Source: Triops longicaudatus (Eukaryota; Arthropoda; Branchiopoda; Notostraca; Triopsidae). From it: a stretch of 64,000 bases of DNA. A model generated the notes under the pieces. It was given only the letters and a program-made list of their open reading frames with translations. It ran no database searches and had not been told where the DNA came from. This document shows positions 35,198 through 48,001 of this stretch, in pieces. A program made the translations under genes and the position numbers. How positions within the stretch are numbered: position 1 is the first letter of the stretch; every line of letters starts with the position of its first letter. The stretch is taken from NCBI GenBank assembly GCA_022885665.1, contig JAGQDJ010000019.1, positions 1,081,754 to 1,145,753 of the forward strand. The letters are read 5' to 3'.

Positions 35198-38100
35198 TTA
35201 ATCCGAATCTGAGCTTTCGTCTTCTTCATCGTCGTCGTCGTCACCAGCTGAAGAGGCTAATGTATCGGTTTGGTCTTCAATTAATTTAACTCTGCTCTCT
35301 TTCATAATTGTGTATGCAGTTAGATCTTCGGAGGAAAGTCCCTAACACCACAAGGACGAAACCGTAAATTAAACTCAAGATCCAAGAGACGTTATCGACA
35401 AGCGCTTACCCTAATAAACTTCTCGTAGTTGGTCATGTATTTAGCCTTGAGATCTGACAGTTTTTTTCTGTAGACAGCTTTTTCGGCTTCCGGGAGTTTT
35501 TGCCAATACCGTGTAGTTTCTTCTGGCTTCATGTTTTTACCATGGTCTTTGGACATCGTCTGAGCAAATAACTCGGCCGCGCTCCTAAACAGCATCCCAT
35601 GATACTTTATCTTAACTAACTTTACCATTTCAATACTCACGATGGGGGTGGCTCTGGTTCGCCTTTGAATAACTGTTTGCCATTAGTTGTCTTCTTAGGT
35701 GAAGATTCCCTGGTTACGCCATTCTTCGCCGACTTGGCAGCGGCCGCTTTCGGGGTAGCAGCTTTCACTGGACTGGATTGCTTTGCAGCGTTCACCGCAG
35801 GCTTCTCTTCTGCTTTCTTTTTCGAAGCCTTGGTTTTCGCCGCTGCAGGTTGCGCTTGTTCTTTCTTTTTAGCCTCAACTTCGGCCATTTTCCTGAATTT
35901 TTCCTAAAAAAACTTCGTTTAAGTCAAACATTCACACGTAATTTTAGACCATGTTACTTTCTTCTTCTCTGACAACTGATTGTATTCTCTCGTTGCTAGT
36001 CGCATCAGCTCAGCTTTGGAGGCCTTCGGACTTTGTTTCCTAAGTTTGGTTTCATTGGCATTCATGTACAACAAAACTGGCGAAGCCTCGCTCGTGCTCT
36101 TCTGCTCCTCCTCGCTTTCCTCCTCACTGCTATTGTCTTCTTCCTCGTCCTCTTCTTCTTCGTCTTCCTCACTTTCCTTTTCTACTGGCGGGGGTGGAGG
36201 CTTGGCCGCTACTTTGGCCTTCTTGGCAACCGGTGGTGACGGTTCAGCCGCCTTTTTGGAAACCGAAGGTTTTGGCTTAGCTGCTTTGTCTACTGGAGAA
36301 GCGGCACGCTTGTTCTTTTTCAAATGAGCGCTTAACTCAGCTTCCTTCATGGCAGGCGGTAAAGATTCCAAGTACGACGCGTACTCAAGTTTGTAATTAG
36401 TCATAGCCTAATAAGCCGTAATGTAAATCATTATTGAGTGATACTTATTTGTATACAATAGTTAGTTGACATACTTCCTGGGCTTGGTCATGGAAGAGCT
36501 TTTTCTCCGACTCGGGCAGTTCTTTCCAAAGCTTGGAAATCTCGGACATGCGATCTTTGCTTTCCAAGTGACGCAAGTCCTCCGACGCAAGCATAGTCTT
36601 GGAGAACAAACTGTAACCAGAGTTGGGTGGTTTCTCAGGCTTGCCAGCCATTCTAAACAAATTAATTAAACTTCAGGCGCTAAGAGTAGTTTATCGTCTT
36701 CGTACCTGCTCCTGAGAGCCATATCTTCCTTAGTCAATACTTTGACCTTCTTCGGGGCGTCGAAATCGGCATGAGTGGCGGCGAATTCTTCCACGGCTTT
36801 TTCATACTGTTTTTCTTCCTCCAGGGCTTTTTCAATATACACTAGCTTCTCTTTGTCAGACAGCTTTTTCCAGTCGTCTTTGTACTGATCAGCAATTTCG
36901 CTCTTTGATAAAATCACACCATTTTCTTTGGCAGCGTCTTGCTTCTCTTGCAAATAAATCTAGATGCAAAAAGAACGTTAAACAAAAACTCACTCTGCTT
37001 CTTAGGTGATAATATTACAGCCAGCGGCGTACGGGGCTTAACAGGCGCTTTGTCCTTCTGATTCGCCTTATTTTTCTTGAACTCAGCAGTAAACGGCAAG
37101 TAGTCTGGATGCTCCTGTCTGAAAGAACAAATTAATTGATAAAAACACGCAACACAATGTGAAAAGCATGTACTTACAAGAAGCTTTCTACTTTCTTTTC
37201 ATATTCAGCCTTCAATTCCCCAGCCCTTTCGAGATACTTTTGCTTCTTCTTCTCGGGCAAGGCGTTATACATGCCGGCAATGATTTGGGAAACTTTGGGC
37301 TATAAATAAAACCATAAAATTACGTTAAAAATTATACAAACTTCTTTTTATCTTTTGTCTGTTTACCATATCCAAATCTGGCTGTTCCTTAAGAACTTTG
37401 TCTTTCATGTCACAATAGAACAACATGTACGATGACAAAGGCTTCTTTGGGAAGTCCGGGTGCTTTAATCCCTGCAATAACGCTTCAGTTAACATTTTAT
37501 AAACGCTTAAAAAATCTTCTCCGACGAACCAGCTTCTTGGTTCCTTTGTTGAAATTCGTCCACGGGTGATGAATCCATTCTCGGGCGTCTTGCAACATGT
37601 CTTTCATGATTCTGTAACGGCGTAAGCGACTTTGGATATACTGCCAGCGCTGCTTACAATCATCAGAAGTGTAGTTCTTGAACTTAACCTATAAATAACA
37701 TTCAAAATTAGTTCAAAAAATTACGTGGAACACACACAAACCCTTACTTTCTCCCAATCCATGTGTTTTTCCCTAGATTCAAAGCGCATAAAGTCATCTT
37801 TGGGCAATACGCTCTCGATGCGCTTAAACAATTCCAAATCATCCTCTTTTGGCCACTCCGAGATTTTTTTATCAACCGGCTGCTCGTCCGCAGCTTCTTC
37901 GTCCTGTCCTTCGTCATCCTCCTCAACGTGCTCCGGTTCTTCCACAACAGGTTCTTCTTCAACTTTCATCTTTTTGCCTGTACAAAACTCAATTCAGAAA
38001 CTAAAAACGGAAACAAATGCGACAAAGACTTTCATACCTTTTTTCTTCTCACTGGGTTTGTTGGCTGCCAGTTTGATTCCCTTGGCAAAAGCCTTATCTA

Positions 38101-38259
38101 AAGATCCCGGCTTTTCGATCGCATCCACTAACTCATCCAACTTAGCTGGGTCCACTTCAATAGCGACTGACTCCGTTGCCTTTTTATCTAAATACGAATA
38201 GCATTAATTTCCGCATGCCCTTAAAATCTAGCACACTTACTCTTCTTCCCTTTTGCCAT
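35198..38259 (-). CDS. UBTF: Nucleolar transcription factor UBF-like HMG-box protein
   Basis: UBF binds rDNA and recruits RNA polymerase I factors in the nucleolus. Thirteen exons: 38241-38259, 38038-38187, 37748-37977, 37530-37688, 37367-37471, 37178-37299, 37019-37118, 36706-36959, 36475-36652, 35958-36407, 35641-35903, 35410-35584, 35198-35341; 782 codons. After an acidic leader, WPKEDDLELF..REKHMDWEKVKFKNY and HPDFPKKPLSSYMLF match the UBF dimerisation region and HMG box 1. Further HMG boxes start near PRTPLAIYLQEK, EKPPNSGYSLFSK, SPVLLYMNANE and EPPPSSSAAELFAQ. A long acidic Ser/Glu stretch and a Lys/Ala-rich segment lie between boxes 3 and 5, and the C-terminus is acidic (DDDDDEEDESSDSD), as in UBF. 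The 59 bp intron at 36960-37018 uses the gtaata donor, which alone keeps box 2 in frame. Confidence 0.88.
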
Positions 38260-38429
38260 AATGTGCAGACTGTTTTCTGATTAGCTATCAATTGTTTCTG
38301 CAAATGTAAGTAAAAAAATAAATTATCAGAAAAAACGTGCAACGTACAAGCGCGTATAACGGATACCGCGCGCTATCAAAGTTTCGTTTTCCCATACGAT
38401 TTGCTTTTCCCATACGATCAGACAGATAA

Positions 38430-39790
38430 TTGCCTGTTATGCGACAGAAAACCCTCATTCTCGTGCCTCACGAAGCCCCTATGGGACGCTATATTGCTCT
38501 GCGTAGAATAAAACGTAAGGATGGAACATTTGTGAGGTCCCTATATTGCAATGCAGAACATTTGAAACCAGAGCAGGTGACGGGCAGGGCGACCGTGGAC
38601 GCGGGAGCCCAAGGCAAAACCAGGGACCAACGACCCTTGAACGTTTGGATCGAGTGAAGCGAGGCCCTAGCTACGGCATACAGAATGCCCGGCTATCCGG
38701 CAGCTGTGGCCAAGCCACGCTTCGTGTAAAGCCTTTGCCCGCTATCAAACCTGCGCAATAGACACAGGCCCCACGTCCGCAGCCCCTTTGGAAGTAAGGA
38801 AAACCGTTGGACGAACGTCGAATCAGAGGGAAGCTCTAACTAGTTCATTAGACTCCGTGCCCAAATTCAAACTTTTAAGGCGCAATACTGTCGGTTTCTG
38901 AACCTATAGTTGATATTCTTCAGAATCCTTATGAAATTTTTGTAATTCTAAAATTTAAGAATGTTACAGCTCTTTGACAATAATATTAGAAAAATTAAAT
39001 ACCCTATATTTTCGCGGAAGAAAAGTCGACAAACTTATCTTTCAAGCAAACACAGGCAAGCCCTGAATAGCCTATGCTTGCTTGTGGCACACGGCACGGC
39101 GTCCCTTTCCCTTGCCTGAACGCTTGGTAGAAGACGCGCACTCCACTGATGAGAAACTTGCCAAAAACACTTAAGCCCTCAATTTAACTGCGCAAAAACC
39201 ACCGTATGTCGAAAGAGAATCTTGCGTATATGCACATGGTTCCTTATTTAGGGGATTTAACACTAAAAGAAGTTAGGAATAACTTGAAAACCTTACCTTG
39301 GATAAATCCGGCGGAGAGATTTGCTCACAAGCTGGCACAGAACTCCTGGGCTGCGGCTGTTCCTCCGGCCTCTGAGTTTCGGTTCAGTTGGCCTCGCCCG
39401 TCCCTTGTCCCTATCGGGTCTCAGCGGCGTAGCAGTGAACTGGACCAAACTGGGGAGAGAGCCTTGCCGAAGAACACGCTCATGTAGCTGGATAGGACCG
39501 CAGGAGCGAGGCGAGCACGCCGGCTAGACCGGACCGCGCTGGTGGGGAAGGCAAGGGGCCGCGGAATGCGGAGACAAGAGAGAAGGGAAGGGAAACGGTT
39601 TGGTGAAAGGGGAGCTCGGGCAACTGAGACCGGAAAACCGGGACAGGGCGGATAGGTGGCAGACAGGAAAAGACGGGCCGAAAATTTGTTAGGGAACGCG
39701 GGGAGGGCTTAGCTTGCAGTCGGGGCTTCTAGCTCGGTGTCAGTCAATAAAACTTCCCGGGTTTAACTCTCGTTCGTTCCCATGCAACAT
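38430..39790 (+). mobile_element. LTR-retrotransposon remnant (integrase C-terminus plus probable 3' LTR)
   Basis: GC content rises sharply over this block. The plus-strand frame from 38430 includes RRIKRKDGTFVRSLYCNAEH followed by LKP, which resembles the end of gypsy/BEL-type integrases, then hits stops. Towards 39750 comes AATAAA followed by a CCCGGGTTTAACTCTCG-type end, as in R/U5 of an LTR. An AT-rich piece (about 38860-39030) interrupts it. A 5' LTR, reverse transcriptase and target duplication were not found, so limits are approximate and the element is dead. Confidence 0.5.
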
Positions 39791-40061
39791 CAGCCTCGGG
39801 AGCGTGACCTATCTATACCTCTCGCATGTATAGGCATATGACCCAGGCCCCATGCTTTCTGTGCATATCCCGCAGCTAAAGTATTGCCAGTGGAAGACAG
39901 CCTTACTCATGCAATATTAATTAGTTTCCTCGAACTTAACCAGGAAACGACAATTTGCGCCTTTGCATTGGTGTAATTCACCACCAGGCGTCAGCACCAT
40001 ATTTTTGGCGCCGCTTTTGGAATAAAAATTCTTAATGCACATTTTATGTGTGAAATCTTGT

Positions 40062-40295
40062 TTAATAGGCCGTATTGCTTACAAACGGGCAGCTACAGAT
40101 TGTCTTCGACAAGCCAGAAGCCACGGGTACATCACTCATGTCGGCTACGATAAGCGAATGCATTTGGCAAGACATGGAAGAACGTCTCGCAATTCGGCCG
40201 CGCAGCGAGAAAAGGACTACATAAATAACTTTTACAAAAGTTTCTTTTCCTTACAAAATAAGGAGGCCCGAAATTATTTTGAGTATTACACATAA
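40062..40295 (+). other. Possible orphan exon beside the retroelement
   Basis: A TTTAATAG acceptor ending at 40068 is followed by about 75 codons with composition like a real exon (KRAATDCLRQARSHGY, then charged residues) and a TAA at 40293. I recognise no family, and no upstream exon is visible. It could be the last exon of a gene cut off by the retrotransposon or a chance frame. Confidence 0.2.
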
Positions 40296-40497
40296 CAACA
40301 TTCCAGTTTACCCTCCTTTAAGCTTTCTTTCTTGGCACACAACCCATTACATTAAGTGTGGTAGTGAATGGTTATGATTCAGGAAAAAGTAGCGGAAAGG
40401 CTAGTTTTCAAAGTTAGAAACATATTTCGAGAATTTCCTTCACATTTACAGCACGAGTCCCTACAGCAGTATAATTAAAAGGACAATTTTGTATAAA

Positions 40498-43400
40498 TTA
40501 CATTAAACCCTCAAATCCCTTTTTCCGAGAGTTTTCGTGCCGTCGCTTATGTCTTCGCCAATAGCGCTCGCGTTTTGTTGTGCTCTTGGCTCGCGCGAGT
40601 GCAGCTTTATCGTAGGTGGAAGCAGGACCAGTACTTACAATGCATTCCGCACCTTTACAGCTTCGCATCTTTGCCAAAACGGCATGGTACGAACTCAGCT
40701 CTTCTTCCAGCAAAGTATGGGCAATATTTCTCAACTGATATGGGTCTATAAACATAAAACAGTGTTAACGTTATGCATTTGTTGTGGCGGACAAAATGAC
40801 AATAAAAAAGTAAAATAAGGAGTTACCTATCCTCATATCGTAATACGTCACAAAACCAGTAATAAATTCACAATATAACGAGTTGTGCGTGGCGTTTAGA
40901 GTACGAATACACCAGTACGTATTGTTATTAGCATTCATACAGACGCAAAAAGGACCGTCTAGACGAATAAAAAGGCTACTAATTAACACTGGTAAGCAGC
41001 AACCCTTAATGAAATTTATTAAAATGAGGATTCGAGTTTCTACCTGCCCAGAATGGCTTGGTCCTCCAATGGTCATTATCATGACTAAAACAATTCATCT
41101 TCTCTAGATTGCATGGTACGGGTACCGTTTTATGTTTGCGTTTCAATTTGCGTTCTTTACGTCGCAGTCGTTCTTCTTTCAGTTTCTTGCGTACATTCCG
41201 GCGAGATTCCCTGGCTTGGCTACGGTACGATTGTCGGGACCATCTTTTGGAACATAAAAAAACAATGTGACAACGCTACTTAAAAGAACGAGAAGAATAC
41301 TTTGTAACGCTTACACATCATTGCAAGGACATCTCTCCTGAACTTGTCCGACAAGCGGGATGCCCCAGTCCTTTTTCGGATAGACTTTCACGTCAATTCG
41401 TCCACCCGAGTTGGACTCGGAAGCGTCCACCGCAGACGAAGGAAATTTTGACTCATGAAGCCAGTTGACATTGACATAGTCTTTATTTTTCTTATTTTTC
41501 CTCGACCGAAGCGTACTTAACAGGAGAGGTATTTCTGTTGTCGTTGTCGTCGTTACTTCTTCAGTTTGTACTGGCAAGGTGCTATTTTCTTCTCTAACAA
41601 CGTTACTTTCATTGACCAATGTCGCACCAACGTCAGGTCGGTCTACCCCGAATAGTCTTGACTTAACTTTCTTTCGGCGTGAGTTAAAACTCACAGTAGT
41701 GCTCTCTGCAGTCGTCGACGGCGGAATATCAGTTGTGGTAGTCCCTTGTGTTGAGTCAGGGGTTGAAAATATGGCAGTTTCTTTTGGAGGAGTAGTCACT
41801 TCCACGGGAGAGAAGAATCGTTCGTGATCCGAATCCTCTTTGTCAAGGTAAGGATCCAAAGGATCAGGAATCACCGAGTTAAGATGAGCGTTATCTTCAT
41901 AACTTTTAGCTTTATGGGGTCGCATGTCACGTAAATGTTTCCTAATAGACTAGAAAAAGAAAAATGTAAATATAAATTTTCTTGCCATACAAAAAAATAA
42001 AGTTTTTCGAAACAAAATAAACAAATAAACAAGTGAGCGTAGAATTAAAGACAAACGAAAAACATTGATTGTAAAACTGAAATAAATAAAAACTAAATAA
42101 TAACTATGGTAATTAAACGTATGAAAAAAGATAGATAACAACTGCTTACTTTAAGTTCAATAAGTTGAGTACGCAATACACGGATTTGGCGATCGAAATA
42201 TTCTTTGCTCAATCGCCAATGAGTAGGATCGGAGTAAACTTCACTATTGCACGTAACGCCGGCTTGAGATAATTGACAACCATAGTTCAACGACTGATTA
42301 CCATTACCATGAGGAAAAATTGTCCCATTTCCTCGCGTTCCGTTTCGCAAGGCCTGGAATCAATGAAATTTTAATATAAAAAGTTTTCAACGTATGTAGG
42401 ACAATTTACTTCTAAATCTAAAATTTCTTCGGAAATATCTTCTAGAATTAAATCCACTTCTTCGAGCTCGTCTTCAGCTACAATATCACTCATTAAGGAG
42501 TCAGACGGGTCGCGTTTGACTTCGTCGGCTTCCATCACGTGACGCTTATTTCGAAACGTTCTCAAAAACTTGGGTTTCAAGTTCCTGATGTCTAAAGGAA
42601 AGAAAACGAGACTTAAAATGAATAACAATTGCCACAGTGTGTTCGCCTTTTCAAGACAGAAAGGTTAAACGAATAAGTGCCATTTAGCTGTCGCGGTCTT
42701 ACCAGTATTTAAATGATCTCTGAGAAAAGCCCTTTGCATACGTCGCTCTTCATCTTCCAAGGGCTCCAAATTCGCTTGTGACATAATCAAAGTGGGTGCT
42801 GAGTTATGAGCCTGAACGTAGCGACATTTGCAGTACTTCTTCTTAGGAAAGACCAGTTTGCACCGCTTCATTCTCCACCTACAGGAAAAAGTTATGCGAG
42901 AATGTAAACACGACCTTTTAAGGCTAAAGGTAAATTATTTTACGTATCTCCCACTCGGACACACTGCCATTTCTGGAAAGCTCGGCAAGGGCTTTGATAA
43001 TGTGGCTTCTGGCACTCAACAGTTAACCGCTCAATTTTTGTTGGGACCTGGTACTCTTCCCCAGCCGACACGCTATCCGCGTCATCCCCTTCAGCTCCCT
43101 CCGTATTGTTATCCACCTAGAAAGCAGAAACGTTAGTGAAATAATCTTTGAAACTTCTATTCTTTATTTTTGTCGGAGTAACAACTTTTTTTCACTTGAG
43201 CTCAGTACCCGTTTTTATGGTAACATTCTGAAAAGATGAGAATAAACTGAAAGAACGACCGACAACTGTTTCATAAATAGAATAATAGCGACCAAAGGAT
43301 ACGAAGCAAAGAAAGTCTTCTTGTACAATGTCACAAAAGTGTTCCGTAACGCAAACCGATAGTTTATGGAACAACAAATTCCTGCGGTCACACATGGGTA

Positions 43401-46400
43401 AAGAAAAGCCCTTAAACAGTTTACGCCAGTGGTGCCCAACCTGCGGCCCGCGGGCCATATCCGGCACGCGAAGGTGCCTCATGCGGCCCGCTCATTTATA
43501 CCGCTCATGTATATCACTGCATAATTTCGTTTTTAACGTCGGCATGATTCTGGCGAAACCGGAACATTCAGGCCCGCGAGATTTTATATCATGTCGCGCG
43601 CGGCCCTCGGGTGAAAAAAGGTTGGGCACCACTGGATTTACGCCAAACCTGGATACTCTATCGCAATTTATAAGCGTTCGGTAATACTTAACAAATCAAA
43701 TGACATTGTCAGTTTTTTTTCTGAGGAAAATGAACTAAGTTTACTGAAGTAGTGAATGTATACTACAACAAATCTGCGGGGCACAAAAACTGTTTAACAC
43801 ACCCGAAGTTCGTTATTTCAGTTTTTTTTTTCCAAACACATAGTACAAAGTCATTATTAAGTAGTTCTCTATACAAGGATTTAACTAAATCAGAAGTTCG
43901 CTAAAGCACATGTTCATTGTAGAATAAAATCTTGTTATAATAATCCTTTTTTTTTAAAGAATTTTGGCCGTAGTAGATGGATTTTAAGGTCCTGAGTACT
44001 GTGTGTCAGAGAAAAAACATCGAATACAACAAACTTCGGATATACCGGACAGTTTTTCTATTCACACAAAGTTTGTTGCGAGGTTCTAGTGTAGTACAAC
44101 TTGTTATATCTAACTTCTTCATGGTACAAGTTCGTAAATCAGAAGTTCCTTGTATCACAAGTCTGGTGAACCGGACGCCTGCTACAACAGACGCCTCCGC
44201 ACATCTATATAACCATTGACCTTTCGAACCTCGAAAATGGCCGAGAATTCGTAATTCGTTATACGATTTATAACACCAAAATTTAGATTATTTAATTACA
44301 AATGATTAAAGTATGTCTACCTTAACTTGGTTGCTTTTCGGTGACGAGTGCGGTACTTTTCCTCTTTCGATCAAGTACGTATCTCTCCACCGAAGCAAAG
44401 TTCCCAGCGGCTTTCTGAAAACGTAAACAGACGAAATTAGATTCAGAAAGCGAACAAACAGTGTCTTTTCACTTTTTATTCAGAAAGCGTTTGAAGGACA
44501 TTCCATCCATATGAGCCGGGGGTTCGATTCCCGCGAGGTCCAAAAAAGTGGGAGCCATGTCCACATTGCCAATCATGTTATGAATGCTAGAAGACGTCAA
44601 GAAAGAAAAATAAGAGCTTTGTATATTTTGCTTGTCATATAGGGAAAATAAAGCCATAAACGCGAGCTTACACAGTGCCAGGAGTTACACCCGGTCCCCG
44701 AACAAGAAACGGAACTCGTGTATCAAACTCGAAGGGGAAAGACTTGCCCTTGACTAGCCCGAATTGTCCCAAATGGTATCCGTGATCTGATGTGTAAAAT
44801 AGGAACGTATTTTCCAACTGTCCCAAGCTTTTGAGCTCGTCGTACACCTACACGTGTAAAAAACCTCAAGTTTTGTAAAATGTCGTGCTTGGGGATCAAA
44901 AGAACAGCCTTTACCCTCTGTACAGCATCATCCACGCTTTGTAGTGTCTGAAGCCGCTTAGTCATGAGTAAATCAGTGAATCGATGATGGACAGGTTCCA
45001 TTTTGCCCAACCAGCGTAAAATCCATTGTTTATCAGGATTCGGTGCGAAATCGTAGGCGGGCGTTCTATAACCAAGGGAATTTCACGTTAATACACAAGA
45101 AATGAGCAAGAAACGTGTTTTCTTAATATCTGCTTTTCCAGACGTTCTTTCGTTAATGCCCACTTTTCATGTTTTTGTTTCCTAGATTTTTATTACCGGT
45201 GTTTCGTAATGTTGAAGTACATGTCTGAGTATTGCGGTGCCGAGTCTTCAGGTCCGTGCGGTGCAGGAAAGCTCATAACCATCAAAAAAGGGTTTTTACT
45301 GTATTGATGGGATTGGCGCAAGAAGTTAATAGAATCGTTGGCAATCAAGTCGGGGTAGTAATCCTGGCAAAAATAAACGTCAAGACGTTAGTTCTACCCC
45401 ATTAAGCTTCTTTGGCTGAGACTTGGCTTCAAGCTTACGTACTTGGTAGTAATCAAAGCCATGCTTAATTTTTTGGCCGTTGACGTTCACGGTGTAGTTG
45501 TAGTAGCGCGAATTCATCACCAGACCTGCCCACTCACGCCAACCCGGTGGAATATAACTTCCGTTATACTTGTTCAAGTATTTCCCAAAGTAACCTATTA
45601 CACAATCATAAAAATACGCCTAATAAAATACACAAAATTTATCCATTTAAATACATACGAATACGAGATACTTTTATCTCTTTTATCTGTTTACGAGAAC
45701 TTCGTCGATGTTAACATGTACGAAAATATTACGTAAAATATTAAACAATTACATCCAAATATTGATAAACGAAAGAATGATCAGAAGCATAGCACAAATC
45801 ATCTCTATAATTTTCCAACTGCAATAATCCCATTTCCCAACAAAATCGTATCTTTTTAAAATAAAAAAGCAGAAAATCCTTCACGTAATTACAAAGAACG
45901 CCCAGACAGGAATTAGACCAACTTTTCACAGTTGTGAAAAATTAAACAAAGAGAGAGCAATATTACTCCGCTGCCTAGCTTAATACAAAGTAGACTACAA
46001 TACGTCAGAAATTTTAATAAATGTCAAAACGTCACCCGCTGTAAAAGAACTCACTGTTAAAATTAAACAAAGGCTACTATAAAAATGTCGTCTCATCTTG
46101 AAAAACTAAGAGCAACAATTGCCCCTCCCCCAAACCCCACCATGTTACCATGTACATTATACCCCACCACGGCCTCTGAAGACCAAATGTGATTTAATGG
46201 AAACCAACCTTGCCCAAAAAATCACCCAATTCAATACGTACAGTGATTCTCAATAAAAACGACTCGCATAAACTCCCCTATATCTAACGCCACGATAGTT
46301 GCGTGAACGCATCCCACTCGAAGCTTTATCGAACACTTTAAACACGCAATCAACGCTTGAGTTTGGGTCATTTTTATTGAGAAGTTCTTGCACCATTGTA

Positions 46401-48001
46401 CGGCAATGAGCTCTGCTCATGCCGATGATTCTGAATAAAAAAAGAGTGACACGAATACAACGTAATTGTTTATGTACGAATTCCGATAATTGAAACTTGC
46501 GCATATACGACTGCTTGTGAATGCAGATGTTGAGATACCAACAAAAGATGATCAGATAAAAAAGCGGAAAGTATTCTGAATGGGACTCCAGTATAAGAAG
46601 GGCCTTATTAAAAAGTATAAGCGCGCTTATGAATACTGCGTAAAGTGCTGCTTTAAAGTAAAAAAAAAAATAACGATGAAGTTGAGAAATAAAACACCCA
46701 TTAACATGATTTGAAAGTTACTGAACAATGAGTATTTACTTGTTTGCTATTTTGACAAATTGAGGTTCGGCACCCGAAATCACGATCCTGATACTTTTTC
46801 TCCCCTCCCCTCGCAAAGTTTCCGTTGCCACCAAAATGGGCGGGAAAATACTTAATCGCGGATTTCAATGCCGGAGATTAATTAGCAAATATTCAAGCCC
46901 TATGCAAACCAACAGCATTAAGCTTTGAACCTAGTTCGAATCTCTATTTTATTTTTCGTGTGCTTTTTTCCCCTCATTCTTATTTAATTACTTTTATATT
47001 AACTTTTTTGTATTTTATTGTAATTTTCAATCCTTTGTTTTCAATAACATCTTCCTTATCCTCTGTAACTTTACTTAAAAGGAGCTCAGCTTAAGATTGC
47101 TTCCTGTTACTACTCCATTTAAATTTCCATTTTCATGTATGCACTGGCATCGAAACCTTGTCAACGTGTTCGTCAGTCACGTCATTCCTTCTGAATTCAC
47201 AAAGTTCGACCTAACGCCCTTTAGGTAGTTGCTACAATGGTCAGTAACATCAAAACTATGCTTACCAGTATGGTACCCAACTTTGGCCATGTAGGCTGCA
47301 AAGGTTTTGGGTTCATGTTCTTCCTGCCAGTAGGTCGACGAACAGTTGTCATTGTTGGTAAGCACGCCATGGTTATGGACAAACAGTCCGGTTAATAGCG
47401 AGCTCCTCGACGGACAGCACATCGGGGTAGAGACATAACTATTCGGGAAGAAGGCTCCTCCTTCCATGAGTATTTTCCGGGTTTTCGGCATAAATTCCAA
47501 CGAGCCCAGTTCAACATCTTGGTCGTCGGTCAGGAATAGGATAATATTCGGTTTCTTTTCCCTTGTCTGCTCCTGTTGCTGCTGGAGCTGAGGGTGATAC
47601 GTGTATTTCTGGCTGGTAACATCATACGGCTTGGTCTTGGCTAGCCGGTGTGAACTGTTGGGTTTTCTCACTTGTTTCTTGTTCTTCTTCTTGCTGGGAA
47701 AGTCTTGCCAAAAGTCATGTTTCAAGCGCGGGCGTGGCTGCTGTGGGTGGTGCTGCAATGCCCCGACGTTTTTGCGCCCAGGCACCGGCGGCTTCCACCC
47801 CGGTTTGACTCTACTTCTGACAGCTCCGCCACCCTCCACTCCATTGACCAGATCCAAGGAAGTGGACGCTAGCGAACCAGTCTCTTCATCACGATGCAAA
47901 TGAGTTTCGCGGAGGGCGGATTGGCGACGGGTTTCCCGAGCCGGAAGCACAAAGGCCACTGACGAAATAAGGCAAAGGAACCACAACCAAGCAAACGACA
48001 T
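40498..48001 (-). CDS. Sulf1: Extracellular heparan-sulfate 6-O-endosulfatase Sulf1
   Basis: Removes 6-O-sulfates from heparan sulfate at the cell surface, tuning Wnt, Hedgehog and FGF signalling. Fifteen exons: 47266-48001, 45443-45594, 45197-45363, 44915-45065, 44672-44847, 44473-44586, 44321-44414, 42944-43116, 42703-42878, 42410-42591, 42150-42353, 41315-41949, 41044-41243, 40827-40958, 40498-40745; 1179 codons. A signal peptide (MSFAWLWFLCLISSVAF) leads. The formylglycine motif MCCPSRSSLLTG is at residues about 194-205. PNIILFLTDDQD, APHGPEDSAPQ and TSDHGYHLGQFGLVKGKS complete the active site. The basic, Thr-rich hydrophilic domain follows, then the C-terminal Cys-rich part (DNDHWRTKPFW, NNNTYWCIRTLNATHN, EFITGFVTYYDM). 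The 1.67 kb intron 1 and the intron 43117-44320 are the largest; the latter holds two MITEs. Confidence 0.95.
43427..43634. mobile_element. hAT-like MITE in a Sulf1 intron
   Basis: A 208 bp insertion with perfect 15 bp terminal inverted repeats, CAGTGGTGCCCAACC and GGTTGGGCACCACTG, extendable to 16 by one base each side. The flanks carry nearly matching 8-mers (gtttacgc / atttacgc, offset by one base), consistent with an 8 bp hAT target duplication. The interior is GC-rich with GCGGCCCGC repeats and has no open frame. It lies between Sulf1 exons 7 and 8 and looks recent. Confidence 0.8.
43915..44095. mobile_element. Degenerate Tigger/pogo-like MITE in the same Sulf1 intron
   Basis: Starts near gtagaataaaatcttgtta and ends near ttgcgaggttctagtgtag; the two ends are diverged inverted copies of the same terminal sequence seen at 58755 and 62105. 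No coding capacity. Limits are approximate. Confidence 0.4.

Noticed and set aside
36960..37010. Donor CAGA/gtgagt for UBF exon 7
   Set aside because: It would leave a 34 bp intron and break the frame of HMG box 2. The upstream gtaata donor at 37018 gives a 59 bp intron and restores PRTPLAIYLQEK.
44510..44540. tRNA-like GGGTTCGATTCCCG (B-box-like) on the plus strand
   Set aside because: It lies inside Sulf1 exon 6, which codes antisense for LDLAGIEPPAHM. No acceptor stem, D-arm or anticodon arm can be folded around it.
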